64,000 nt of DNA from NCBI RefSeq assembly GCF_002994005.1, contig NZ_POSN01000002.1:290113-354112 (forward strand), read 5' to 3'. Source of the DNA: Apilactobacillus quenuiae (GTDB taxonomy: Bacteria > Bacillota > Bacilli > Lactobacillales > Lactobacillaceae). The translations under genes were made by a program, and so were the position numbers. Of the stretch, positions 27,292-34,999 are shown one piece after another (position 1 is the stretch's first letter; each line of letters begins with the position of its first letter). The notes beneath the pieces are model-generated. The model saw only the letters and a program-made list of their open reading frames with translations. It was not told the origin of the DNA and searched no databases.

Positions 27292-27975
27292 CTAAAGCTC
27301 ATCTCTAATTTTTTGTGCTTTTTCAAAATCATTAGTAAAAATACCTTGGATGCCAATTTTACATAATTGATGAATCTCCATGTCATCATCAACGGTCCAA
27401 ATTCTTTCATGTTCTTCAATGCCTGGAATATATGTACCTGGGTGTAAACTATTAAGATGTTCACTCTCCATAAATAATTTAGGATCTACATTCATTCTCT
27501 TATCAAATAAGAAATTATAATCTTGGCTATCATCAATTCTTTGAGCAACCTTAATACTATCGATATTAAAAGATGAATAAATTACTGGATACATCAAATC
27601 ACTATCACTGACCATTTGCAAAACTTTTTCTTCAATATCTTGATAGTGAATTTTATTAGTCTTGAATTCAAGATTTAGTCTAATATCTTTACCAGAAAAT
27701 AAGTCTAAGAATTCTTTTAAGCTGGGAATTGGTTCTCCATTATCTAATTTAAACTTACGTAATTCATCAAACTTATAAGAATTAATTAAGCCTTCACCGT
27801 CAGTTGTACGATCAATTTTTTCATCATGCATAATTACTGGAATGCCATCTTTAGTTAAATGAACATCAAATTCAACTGCATCGGCATTATGATCAATACA
27901 GTATTTGAAGCCCTCTAAAGAATTTTCAGGAAATTTAACTGGAATACCACGATGTGCAAAAATCATTGTTTTCAT
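27292..27975 (-). CDS. Glycerophosphodiester phosphodiesterase
   Basis: 227 aa, the typical length of cytosolic bacterial GDPD enzymes. Signature motifs: AHRG (about 7-10) with PENSLEGF, EFDVHLTKDGIPVIMHDE with its metal-binding Glu/Asp and catalytic His, and NLEFK. No signal peptide, so it hydrolyses imported or internal glycerophosphodiesters to glycerol-3-P and an alcohol. RBS GAGGAG is about ten bases before the ATG. Single gene, divergent from the DJ-1 family gene. Confidence 0.9.
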   Translation of the reverse strand: MKTMIFAHRGIPVKFPENSLEGFKYCIDHNADAVEFDVHLTKDGIPVIMHDEKIDRTTDGEGLINSYKFDELRKFKLDNGEPIPSLKEFLDLFSGKDIRLNLEFKTNKIHYQDIEEKVLQMVSDSDLMYPVIYSSFNIDSIKVAQRIDDSQDYNFLFDKRMNVDPKLFMESEHLNSLHPGTYIPGIEEHERIWTVDDDMEIHQLCKIGIQGIFTNDFEKAQKIRDEL

Positions 27976-28061
27976 AATATATTATCTCCTCACTATATAC
28001 TTCATTTTAGACCAAATGTGCTATATAATAAAATCAATTAGTTTACATGGGAGATAGAAAC

Positions 28062-28739
28062 ATGAAAAAAATCCTAGTAGTTTTAACAAATACAACTAGA
28101 TATAAACATACGAATGAGCCAACCGGGCTTTGGCTAGGTGAAGCCACAGAGTTTGTAGATATCATTCATGAAGCTGGATATTCAGTCGACTATGTTAGTC
28201 CTAAAGGTGGATTTGTTCCAATCGATCCGCGTAGTATGAGATATGTTAATAAAAATATTATGGAAAGTTATGAAATGGATGACTTTCAAGAACGTGCATT
28301 GTGTAAATCTCTAAAGCCAAGCGATATCAATCCTAATGATTATATTGCTATTTATTATACAGGTGGGCATGGCGTTATGTGGGACTTTACAAATAATGTA
28401 GAACTACAAATAATCGCAAACAAAATTTATCATAATAATGGCTTTATTACTTCAGTTTGCCATGGAATTGCTGGTTTATTAAACATTAAAGATAATTATG
28501 GTCAATATATAATTAATGGACATAATGTAACCGGTTTTACTAAAGCTGAAGAAATATTGGCTGGAAAATTAAAATTGGTTCCTTTCACTAATCAGAATAT
28601 GGCTAAAAAACGTGGTGCTAAATTTAAAAAACAACGGGCATATAAAGAATTTGTCGTTCAAGATCATCACATTATAACCGGACAAAATCCATTTTCAGCT
28701 AAAGCCGTAGCTAAAATATTAATTCAAAATATTAGATAA
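28062..28739 (+). CDS. DJ-1/PfpI-family protein, Hsp31-like
   Basis: 225 aa from ATG 28062, behind GGGAGATAG; an earlier in-frame ATG at 28047 overlaps that RBS. Flavodoxin-like fold with the nucleophile elbow VCHGIAGLL (Cys near 138) and the class glutamate in TGLWLGEATEF near residue 24, as in Hsp31/glyoxalase III-type proteins. YYTGGHGVMWDF precedes the elbow as in family members. Likely activities: glyoxalase III, deglycase or chaperone; which one cannot be decided from sequence. A long structured hairpin follows. Confidence 0.88.
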   Translation: MKKILVVLTNTTRYKHTNEPTGLWLGEATEFVDIIHEAGYSVDYVSPKGGFVPIDPRSMRYVNKNIMESYEMDDFQERALCKSLKPSDINPNDYIAIYYTGGHGVMWDFTNNVELQIIANKIYHNNGFITSVCHGIAGLLNIKDNYGQYIINGHNVTGFTKAEEILAGKLKLVPFTNQNMAKKRGAKFKKQRAYKEFVVQDHHIITGQNPFSAKAVAKILIQNIR

Positions 28740-28740
28740 T

Positions 28741-28815
28741 AAAAAGGTCAGTAAAGTAATCATAATTTTGGGAAACTATTATTCCAAGATTAAGATGCCT
28801 ATTACTGGCCTTTTT
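28741..28815. terminator. Long-loop terminator hairpin with internal secondary stem
   Basis: A 14-bp outer stem (28741-28754 with 28802-28815, one G-U pair) encloses 47 bases. Inside, TAATC/GATTA and TTGG-AA/TTCCAA can pair further. T runs exist on both sides, so it can end the DJ-1 gene and the convergent small membrane gene. The structured loop is unusual for a plain terminator. Confidence 0.6.
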
Positions 28816-28821
28816 ATAATA

Positions 28822-28980
28822 TTAATCATCCTTATTCTTTATATATCCATAAATCGTAATTGCTTGAATCAATGCTAATGGTAATATTAATTGCCATTGG
28901 TTGATGTCATATGCCATAAACAATACATAAATTAAACAAACAAGGCTGAAAATTATATTGTAAATATACCTATTTTGCAC
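28822..28980 (-). CDS. Small two-helix membrane protein downstream of bioY
   Basis: 52 aa: MQNRYIYNIIFSLVCLIY then a second hydrophobic stretch (LILPLALIQAITIYGYI) and an acidic end (KNKDD). It begins at GTG 28980, six bases after GGTGA, about 16 bases beyond the bioY stop, so it is probably the second gene of the bioY transcript under BirA control. No family recognised. Whether it helps the biotin transporter is unknown. Confidence 0.55.
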   Translation of the reverse strand: MQNRYIYNIIFSLVCLIYVLFMAYDINQWQLILPLALIQAITIYGYIKNKDD

Positions 28981-28996
28981 TATTAATCACCATTTT

Positions 28997-29539
28997 TTAC
29001 TTCATTATCTTCATTAATCTTTGAGCAACAAAAACGGCAATCACTCCTTTTATAATATCTCCTGGTATAAATAACAGGTTGGCATAAAAAGCACTAGTCA
29101 ATGAAATATTACTTTGCCAACTTAACCATAGAATAGCTAAAAAATAAGTAAAACAGATTGAAGTAAATAAAGTTGATATTATTAATGACCCAAAATTATT
29201 TTTCCAATGAGTGTATTTACTGATTAAATTATTAATAAATGATATCAATATAGGAGTAAGCATCCAAGCAAATAAATATCCAGCGGTTGGCCCAACAAAT
29301 ACCACTAATCCACCATGAAAACCAGATAAAAATGGTAAACCTAGAATAACTAAAATCATAAATATTAAAACTGCAATTGTCCCTCTTTTACCACCTAACA
29401 ATAATCCAACTAACATAATAGCAAAGTTCTGTAGAACAATTGGCACTGGAATCACTGCAATTGGAATGCCAGGAATCATTCCTAATACGATAATTAAAGC
29501 AATCATAACTGAAATTTGTGTTATATCTTTTGTTTTCAT
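28997..29539 (-). CDS. bioY: Biotin ECF transporter substrate-specific subunit BioY
   Basis: 180 aa with about six membrane helices. Typical BioY features: VIPVPIVLQNFAIMLVGLLLGGKRG, then FHGGLVVFVGPTAGYLFAW. BioY is the S component that binds biotin in the membrane and works with the shared EcfA/EcfT module (not in this window). RBS GAGGT precedes the ATG. The divergent promoter region carries two BirA-type operators, and birA itself is 400 bases away, so biotin repression is very likely. Confidence 0.93.
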   Translation of the reverse strand: MKTKDITQISVMIALIIVLGMIPGIPIAVIPVPIVLQNFAIMLVGLLLGGKRGTIAVLIFMILVILGLPFLSGFHGGLVVFVGPTAGYLFAWMLTPILISFINNLISKYTHWKNNFGSLIISTLFTSICFTYFLAILWLSWQSNISLTSAFYANLLFIPGDIIKGVIAVFVAQRLMKIMK

Positions 29540-29560
29540 AAATTACCTCACAATTCATTA

Positions 29561-29588
29561 GTTAACCTTTTTTAATTTATATGTTAAC
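29561..29588. promoter_or_regulatory. BirA operator 1
   Basis: Inverted half-sites TTAGTTAAC and GTTAACAAT with their GTTAAC cores 16 bases apart (29561-29566 and 29583-29588). This is the pattern of biotin repressor boxes in Firmicutes. It lies upstream of bioY. Confidence 0.8.
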
Positions 29589-29593
29589 AATGT

Positions 29594-29630
29594 TATAATT
29601 AGTTAACTATTAAGTCAACATAAAGTTAAC
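29594..29630. promoter_or_regulatory. BirA operator 2 and -10 element of the CHY gene
   Basis: A second pair of GTTAAC cores (29602-29607 and 29625-29630, 17 bases apart) lies between the CHY gene and an extended -10 TGTTATAAT (TATAAT 29594-29599, + strand). BirA bound here would block the CHY gene. On the minus strand TTGACT (about 29612-29617) could be the bioY -35. Confidence 0.7.
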
Positions 29631-29644
29631 TGTTAGGAGGAGTC

Positions 29645-29947
29645 ATGAAAATATATGGAATAAAAGTTGATTCACAAAGTCGTTGTATTCATTACCATAC
29701 TAAAAATGACATTGTGGCTTTAATGTGCCAGCAATGTCATAAGTTTTATGCTTGTTATAAATGCCACGATGAATTAAATAATCATAAATTTAAACCTGTT
29801 AAAATTAATCAAGCTAAGAATATATTATGCGGAAATTGCCAAACTTTGCTGACATATACTCAATATAAGCTAAATTATTGTCCTTATTGTCAGCATCGTT
29901 TTAATCCGAAATGTATCATTCATCAATCAATTTATTTTAAAAATTAA
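29645..29947 (+). CDS. CHY zinc-finger protein
   Basis: 100 aa rich in Cys and His pairs: CIHYH, CQQCHKFYACYKCHDE, CGNCQ, CPYCQHRFNPKC. This is the CHY zinc-finger pattern, expected to bind two or three Zn2+. Bacterial members are of unknown function, though small stand-alone copies occur next to bioY in lactobacilli (recalled, not checked). Divergent from bioY, with two BirA boxes in between, so it may be biotin-regulated. RBS AGGAGGAG. Its 3' end overlaps the convergent birA by 11 bases. Confidence 0.85.
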   Translation: MKIYGIKVDSQSRCIHYHTKNDIVALMCQQCHKFYACYKCHDELNNHKFKPVKINQAKNILCGNCQTLLTYTQYKLNYCPYCQHRFNPKCIIHQSIYFKN

Positions 29948-30890
29948 CTTTAATCACTTCCCCAGTCATAATAGCTTGGTGTTTATTACCATCAAATAAA
30001 ATTAAACGTCCATGTTGATCAAAGTCAGTGACTTTTCCACTAATTAAACCTCGATGGGTTTGAATTTTTACTTTTTTACCTATTAGCATTGATAATTGGC
30101 GATATTCTTCAATAAATTTGCCATCTAAATAATTGGGATATAGTTGAATAAATTCATTAATAATATCGGCAGCAACCTTATTTTTATCAACTTTTTGATC
30201 ACCAATTGATCCAACTGGACGATCCATGTTATCTGGAAAATCTTTAGTATTAAGATTAATTCCAATTCCAATAATTAATGCTAAAGGATGCATTAATTCA
30301 ACATTCATTACGGACTCCGTTAAAATTCCAGCCACCTTTTTATTGTTAACATAAATATCATTTACCCATTTTAATTTAAAATCAACATCCGGATATGATA
30401 TTTTTAGTCCATTTACGACCGCAACCGCAGTCATTGTTGTTAGCATCCCACCATCGAATATTTCATTATCTTTAATTGGCAAAATCAAAGTCATATAAAT
30501 TCCAGTATCTTTAGGTGAATAGAAATCACGGCCACGACGACCATACCCAGCAGTTTGTTTATCAGCAACAATTATCGTTGGATTTTTTAATTTACTCTGG
30601 CCCAGTATTTTTTTGGCGTAAGTATTAGTAGAATCAATTTCGTTAAATGTTTCAATTTCAAATGGTACATTTAGATGTTTTTGGATCAATAATCGATTAA
30701 AACTATTAGATCCTAAATATTTGTAACCAGAATTTTTCTTACTTTCAATTTGATGCCCTGATGCTTTTAAATTGCGAATAATTTTCCAAATCATGGTCCG
30801 ACTAATCGATAGTTTATCTGCTAGTTCATTTCCTGATAGCCATTCATTTTTATGTTCAATGAATAAGCTTAATAATTGCTCTTTTTTCAT
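29937..30890 (-). CDS. birA: Biotin--protein ligase and biotin-operon repressor BirA
   Basis: 317 aa bifunctional form. The N-terminal winged helix (about 1-60: SGNELADKLSISRTMIWKIIRNL) binds DNA. The central ligase domain has the biotin/ATP loop GYGRRGRDFYSP (about 115-126) and KLKWVNDIYVNNKKVAGILTE (about 180-200). The C-terminal SH3-like domain starts near residue 270. It biotinylates carboxylases and, as biotinyl-AMP complex, represses the bioY/CHY region through the boxes at 29.56-29.63 kb. The length fits the Bacillus-type BirA. Confidence 0.95.
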   Translation of the reverse strand: MKKEQLLSLFIEHKNEWLSGNELADKLSISRTMIWKIIRNLKASGHQIESKKNSGYKYLGSNSFNRLLIQKHLNVPFEIETFNEIDSTNTYAKKILGQSKLKNPTIIVADKQTAGYGRRGRDFYSPKDTGIYMTLILPIKDNEIFDGGMLTTMTAVAVVNGLKISYPDVDFKLKWVNDIYVNNKKVAGILTESVMNVELMHPLALIIGIGINLNTKDFPDNMDRPVGSIGDQKVDKNKVAADIINEFIQLYPNYLDGKFIEEYRQLSMLIGKKVKIQTHRGLISGKVTDFDQHGRLILFDGNKHQAIMTGEVIKVNF

Positions 30891-31036
30891 AATTTACTCC
30901 TTGTTTCATCTTTAATACAAATCATATCACAAAATTAAAATGTTGATATAACAATGATGCCAAGAAACTTAGCTAGTCATTTTAATGAAAAATATATATG
31001 ATATACATAATTAATTTAGAGAAAGAAAGTGTTTAG

Positions 31037-31702
31037 ATGCGTTTTGGTGAAAGACTAAAAGTTGCTAGAAATAAGAAAAATCTGACGCAGGATAATGCTG
31101 CAATTATTTTTAAAGTTTCTAGAAAAACTATTTCTAGCTGGGAAAATGAAAATAGTTATCCTGATATCAATAGCTTAATTCAAATTAGCAATTTTTATCA
31201 TATTTCTTTGGATACCCTACTCAAAGAAGATGTAGGAATGAAAGAATTTTTGGATAAAAAAGATGTAAAAAGTGGATTAAGACCCATTCAGATTTGCCTA
31301 AATATTTTAGGTGGCGTTATTCTACTCACCTATGTACTAATTATGACTCAGCATATAAAGTTAAATAATTATGGTCATGTTCTCATGATAATTATTCCAG
31401 CAATTATCATTGGATCATTTGCAGGTGTACAAGGTAGTTTTAATAGGTTAGAAATAAAATTAGGTATTTATAAAAGTACTTGGTTTGAAAAAATATTTAC
31501 TAATTTAAAATACCTAATAATTACTGAAACCATTATTAGCATTATTTTAATCATTAATGTTCTTATATTCATTTATTCATCCTATGATACGACACCAATC
31601 ATAGAATTTTTATTTGTATTAATAATTATAATTTTAACAATCTTTTATCAAATTAAAATGTCTGCTCGTGTCAAAAAAAATAAAGCAACTACTAAAAAGT
31701 AG
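31037..31702 (+). CDS. XRE helix-turn-helix regulator with membrane domain (paralogue 1)
   Basis: 221 aa. The N-terminal 65 residues form a Cro/CI HTH (MRFGERLKVARNKKNLTQ ... VSRKTISSWENENSYPD ... FYHISLDTLL). After a short linker come four hydrophobic segments (about 92-110, 118-135, 158-180 and 185-205), so the DNA-binding head would be tethered to the membrane. Similar architecture recurs at 32.9 and 34.4 kb. Function unknown; such proteins are often sensors of membrane or bacteriocin stress in lactic acid bacteria (inference). A bidirectional terminator follows. Confidence 0.8.
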   Translation: MRFGERLKVARNKKNLTQDNAAIIFKVSRKTISSWENENSYPDINSLIQISNFYHISLDTLLKEDVGMKEFLDKKDVKSGLRPIQICLNILGGVILLTYVLIMTQHIKLNNYGHVLMIIIPAIIIGSFAGVQGSFNRLEIKLGIYKSTWFEKIFTNLKYLIITETIISIILIINVLIFIYSSYDTTPIIEFLFVLIIIILTIFYQIKMSARVKKNKATTKK

Positions 31703-31717
31703 TCGCTTTATTTTTTG
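31679..31717. terminator. Bidirectional terminator between HTH-membrane gene and alcohol dehydrogenase
   Basis: Stem AATAAAGC-ACTACT/AGTAGT-GCTTTATT (one mismatch) flanked by A and T runs; it overlaps the end of the + strand gene. Confidence 0.85.
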
Positions 31718-31725
31718 TTTTTTAA

Positions 31726-32766
31726 TTAATCAATTGTAATTGCTGCTTTAATTGTTTCACGATTAGTCATTGCTTGATATGCATCATCAATGTTATCTAA
31801 ATCAAAGCTGCTAGTAAATACTTTACCAGGATGAATTTCACCATCTAAAACAGCTTTTAATAAAACTTCTTTATCATAAGTAGTTACTGAAGCAATTCCA
31901 CCAGATAAAGAAACATTCTTAATGAATGGAGTAACAACATCTGGATTCTTAACATGTGGAAGTCCTACACGACCTACACTAGCACCTGGGCGAGCAACCT
32001 TTAGTGCAGTTTCAGTTGATAATTCAGTACCAACACATTCAAGCACAGAATCAGCACCTTGGTTATTAGTCATTTGCATAACCTTTTCAACAGCTTCATC
32101 ACCACGTTCAGCAACGGCATCGGTAGCACCAAATTCAAAAGCTAATTTTTGACGATCTTCATGACGACTCATGATGATAATCTTTTTAGCACCCATCATT
32201 TGAGCAGAAATAACTCCACATAGACCAACGGCACCATCACCAACAACGACAACTGTATCACCCTTGCTTACTTCAGCAGCATGAGCAGCATGATAACCAG
32301 TAGCCATAACATCAGATAATGCCAATAGTGAATCTAACATGGCATCACTATAATCATCAGGATTACCAGGAACTTTTACTAATGACCATTCAGCATGTTG
32401 ATAACGAAGAAATTCAGCTTGTGCACCTGAAGTAGTGTTATCTTTATGGTTCAAACAATTACCGTCATATCCAGCACGACAAGCAGCACATTTACCACAG
32501 CCATGAGTAAATGGAGCAATCACAAAGTCACCCGGTTTTACAGTAGTAATATGTTTACCAACTGATTCAACAACTCCGATAGCTTCGTGACCACCATTTT
32601 GTGAATTCTTTTCTTTGTCAGACAAACCACGATATGCCCATAAGTCAGATCCACAAACACAAGTACGAACGACACGTAAAATCACATCATCATCCGCTTG
32701 AATTTGAGGCTTATCAATGTTTTCAATTTTAACTTTGCCAGGTTCAACAAATAAAGTATTTTTCAT
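31726..32766 (-). CDS. Zinc-dependent alcohol dehydrogenase (MDR family)
   Basis: 346 aa. Catalytic zinc site: CVCGSD (about 37-42) and GGHEAIG (about 58-64). Structural zinc lobe: four Cys in CGKCAACRAGYDGNC. Rossmann motif VVVGDGAVGLCG (about 174-185) with SRHEDRQ after the second strand; the lack of an acidic residue there favours NADP(H). It oxidises or reduces alcohols/aldehydes or diols; specificity is not readable. RBS GAGGAGC precedes the ATG. It is flanked by HTH-membrane regulators, but no direct link is visible. Confidence 0.92.
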   Translation of the reverse strand: MKNTLFVEPGKVKIENIDKPQIQADDDVILRVVRTCVCGSDLWAYRGLSDKEKNSQNGGHEAIGVVESVGKHITTVKPGDFVIAPFTHGCGKCAACRAGYDGNCLNHKDNTTSGAQAEFLRYQHAEWSLVKVPGNPDDYSDAMLDSLLALSDVMATGYHAAHAAEVSKGDTVVVVGDGAVGLCGVISAQMMGAKKIIIMSRHEDRQKLAFEFGATDAVAERGDEAVEKVMQMTNNQGADSVLECVGTELSTETALKVARPGASVGRVGLPHVKNPDVVTPFIKNVSLSGGIASVTTYDKEVLLKAVLDGEIHPGKVFTSSFDLDNIDDAYQAMTNRETIKAAITID

Positions 32767-32928
32767 TTTTTAAAGCTCCTCACTTAATTATGTTTAAGTT
32801 CATTTTCTTATATAAAAAATTTAAATACAAATAATTTGTTTGCTAAATTATTCTTTTCAAAACATGTAGGTTGTAAATATTTCATGACTTTTTTATACTA
32901 ATTATAAATACATAAGGTGGAATTTAAG

Positions 32929-33513
32929 ATGAATTTAGGCGAAAGATTGAAAGATTTGCGGGATGATAGAGAAGTATCCATTCAAGAATTAGCAAATGGA
33001 ACTAATATCTCAGCACATAAAATTTATAATTTTGAAATTAGTAATGACAAACCTAATATGTTTCAAATAAATAAAATAAGTAAATATTATGAAATACCAA
33101 TTAATCAGGTGGCAAATAAAGAAGATGTTGAACTTGAAGTAAAGAGAAGATATTTGATAAGTAATTTATCAATGATTCCGTTACTTTTTTCTTTTATTTT
33201 TCTCTCACATAATTTACTGATAACATGTCCATTAATTATTATTGGTGCCATTGGTGGCGGATATGCTACCCATTGGAAAGATATGAATGAAATGTTAGAA
33301 CCATTTGGCTTTCAAAATCCGATTGCTAAATGGATCAAAAGTAAGTTAACAAGAGTTGTTTCATATACATTATCAATAACTTTGTTGTTGGCGGGTATCC
33401 TATTAATGATTATAAATTTTGATAGGCTAGGTGCCTTTGGTGCAATGTTATTAGATGGTGGAATTGTTGCTGTATTAGCTTCTGTAATGGTATGGGATGC
33501 AAATAAAAATTAG
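32929..33513 (+). CDS. XRE helix-turn-helix regulator with membrane domain (paralogue 2)
   Basis: 194 aa from ATG 32929, eight bases after AAGGTGG; the in-frame GTG at 32917 lies inside that RBS. HTH in residues 1-62 (MNLGERLKDLRDDREVSIQE ... ISKYYEIPINQVA), followed by about four hydrophobic segments. Same architecture as the genes at 31.0 and 34.4 kb, but low sequence identity, so these are old paralogues rather than a fresh duplication. Function unknown. Confidence 0.75.
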   Translation: MNLGERLKDLRDDREVSIQELANGTNISAHKIYNFEISNDKPNMFQINKISKYYEIPINQVANKEDVELEVKRRYLISNLSMIPLLFSFIFLSHNLLITCPLIIIGAIGGGYATHWKDMNEMLEPFGFQNPIAKWIKSKLTRVVSYTLSITLLLAGILLMIINFDRLGAFGAMLLDGGIVAVLASVMVWDANKN

Positions 33514-33514
33514 T

Positions 33515-33555
33515 AATAAAAAATAAGCATCTAAACATAGATACTTATTTTTTAT
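33515..33555. terminator. Bidirectional terminator
   Basis: Stem AAAAAATAAG-ATCT/AGAT-CTTATTTTTT with a mismatch, between convergent genes. Confidence 0.8.
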
Positions 33556-33925
33556 TATGATTATGCATTATCTTTTTAATATATTTTTTTGCATGATGTT
33601 TATGTTGTGGCTCATCACTATTACATGGCATATCAGCAAAATTCATTTTCTTCAATGGTGATTTAGGTGAGCCTCCTGGCAATATCATTGAAACATGAAC
33701 TTTACCATGACTTACATAAACATTTGTATTATGGTCAGTTCTTTTCATTTCATAGAATTGTTTTAACGTCTTTTTACTAACTTTGTTTAAATTATATGTA
33801 GCAACTAATTCAACACGTGGCTTCAGATGCGTCTTAGCGTCAGCGTGCACGCTAGAATCTAACATAGTAATCATAGACAAGCAAGCTGTAACAACAATTA
33901 ATATATGTAAAAATTTAATTTTCAA
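33545..33925 (-). CDS. Small secreted protein, unknown
   Basis: 126 aa from TTG 33925, which follows GAGGAGGGGG by six bases; a longer open frame upstream lacks this signal. Residues 1-28 are a clear signal peptide (MKIKFLHILIVVTACLSMIT...SVHA) with probable cleavage after Ala28. The mature part, about 98 aa, is basic and His/Lys-rich at the end (HKHHAKKYIKKIMHNHNKK). It has a single Cys, so no disulfide. No family recognised. It could be a small exported cationic protein; activity is unknown. Confidence 0.7.
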   Translation of the reverse strand: MKIKFLHILIVVTACLSMITMLDSSVHADAKTHLKPRVELVATYNLNKVSKKTLKQFYEMKRTDHNTNVYVSHGKVHVSMILPGGSPKSPLKKMNFADMPCNSDEPQHKHHAKKYIKKIMHNHNKK

Positions 33926-33957
33926 AGTTACCCCCTCCTCATAAATACAATATAACA

Positions 33958-33990
33958 TAAAAAGGTTACCCATTTTGGATAACCTTTCTA
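33958..33990 (-). terminator. Terminator of the 95-residue protein gene
   Basis: Stem AAAGGTTA-CC/GG-TAACCTTT followed leftward by TTTTTATG; it overlaps the gene's last codon. Confidence 0.75.
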
Positions 33991-34275
33991 TACATTCCAA
34001 GTGGAATCATTTTTAACAAATTTAGGTGCTTTATGATTTTTGACATCTTCTTCCGCATCACTAACTGCTTGTTCACGAATTGATTCAGTGTAATTAGAAA
34101 CCAAATCGATGAAATCATCATCTGATAAATTGGTATCATTTTGGTCGTTATATTCTTTACTGTACTTTGCTTGCAATTCTTGACCAATTTCTTCTACTTC
34201 TTTATCTTTTAAATCAGAAATAACTGCGACCCATAAATTGTACATGTAATTAAAAACAATTTTATCGTTAAACAT
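33988..34275 (-). CDS. Hypothetical small acidic protein
   Basis: 95 aa, acidic and mostly helical (SDLKDKEVEEIGQELQAKYS ... SDAEEDVKNHK), no membrane segment, no cysteine. Excellent RBS (CAGGAGGGT) seven bases before the ATG, and its own terminator, so it is a real gene. Not recognised. It lies between the secreted protein and the third HTH-membrane gene, divergent from the latter. Confidence 0.65.
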   Translation of the reverse strand: MFNDKIVFNYMYNLWVAVISDLKDKEVEEIGQELQAKYSKEYNDQNDTNLSDDDFIDLVSNYTESIREQAVSDAEEDVKNHKAPKFVKNDSTWNV

Positions 34276-34389
34276 TTAGATACCCTCCTGGATATGATCA
34301 TTAAGTCGTATATTATATTTTAATTTTACTATATGTGAATATGAATTTATATGAAAAATTTAAAAAAATACAATAAAGGATGTGATTCA

Positions 34390-34986
34390 ATGCGACTAAT
34401 CGGGCAAAGATTACGTATAATTCGTTATAGCACAGATTTAAGTATTAACGAAGTCGCTGTAAAAACTGAAATCAGCGAAAAAACAATTAAACAAATTGAA
34501 TCGGGATATATTATCCCTGAATTTTTTACACTAAATAAATTTAGTCAGTGTTACGATATCCCATTAAAATACTTAATTCCAGAAAATAAAATTAAATCTA
34601 GAATCATTTGGCAAAATATAGGTACGGTCCTATTCAGTATCCTTACTTTAATTATTATCACTTTTTCTTCATTTGATATAAGTAACATCTTGTTTCCCCT
34701 AATAACATTTGAGCTGATTTATGAAGATTACAAACTTCATCAAGTATTAGGTAATCTTAAAATAGTAGATCCAAATATCTGTTTTTTCGAAAAATGGATG
34801 CCTACAATATTAATGAAAATTTTGGCATATTTATTTAATACTGCTTTTATTATTTTAGTGGTATTTAATATCATAAAGTATTTTATCAATGCTCCTATAT
34901 TAACCAGCATTTGCTTAGTTGTATATTCAATATTAATTTATTTCTTAATAAAAAATAAAAGCCAGCGCTATGGAATCAATCCATAA
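34390..34986 (+). CDS. XRE helix-turn-helix regulator with membrane domain (paralogue 3)
   Basis: 198 aa from ATG 34390, which follows AAAGGATG; an ATG at 34351 in the same frame lacks an RBS and would add 13 residues. HTH in residues 1-65 (MRLIGQRLRIIRYSTDLSINE ... SEKTIKQIESGYIIPE ... CYDIPLKYLIPE). Four hydrophobic segments follow (about 80-98, 103-118, 145-165 and 172-190). The architecture repeats that of 31.0 and 32.9 kb. Function unknown. Its final codons lie in the terminator stem. Confidence 0.75.
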   Translation: MRLIGQRLRIIRYSTDLSINEVAVKTEISEKTIKQIESGYIIPEFFTLNKFSQCYDIPLKYLIPENKIKSRIIWQNIGTVLFSILTLIIITFSSFDISNILFPLITFELIYEDYKLHQVLGNLKIVDPNICFFEKWMPTILMKILAYLFNTAFIILVVFNIIKYFINAPILTSICLVVYSILIYFLIKNKSQRYGINP

Positions 34987-34999
34987 TGCTGGTTTTTTA
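34956..34999 (+). terminator. Terminator overlapping the HTH-membrane gene end
   Basis: Stem AAAGCCAGC-N2-TATGGA/TCCATA-N2-GCTGG followed by TTTTTT. Confidence 0.85.
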
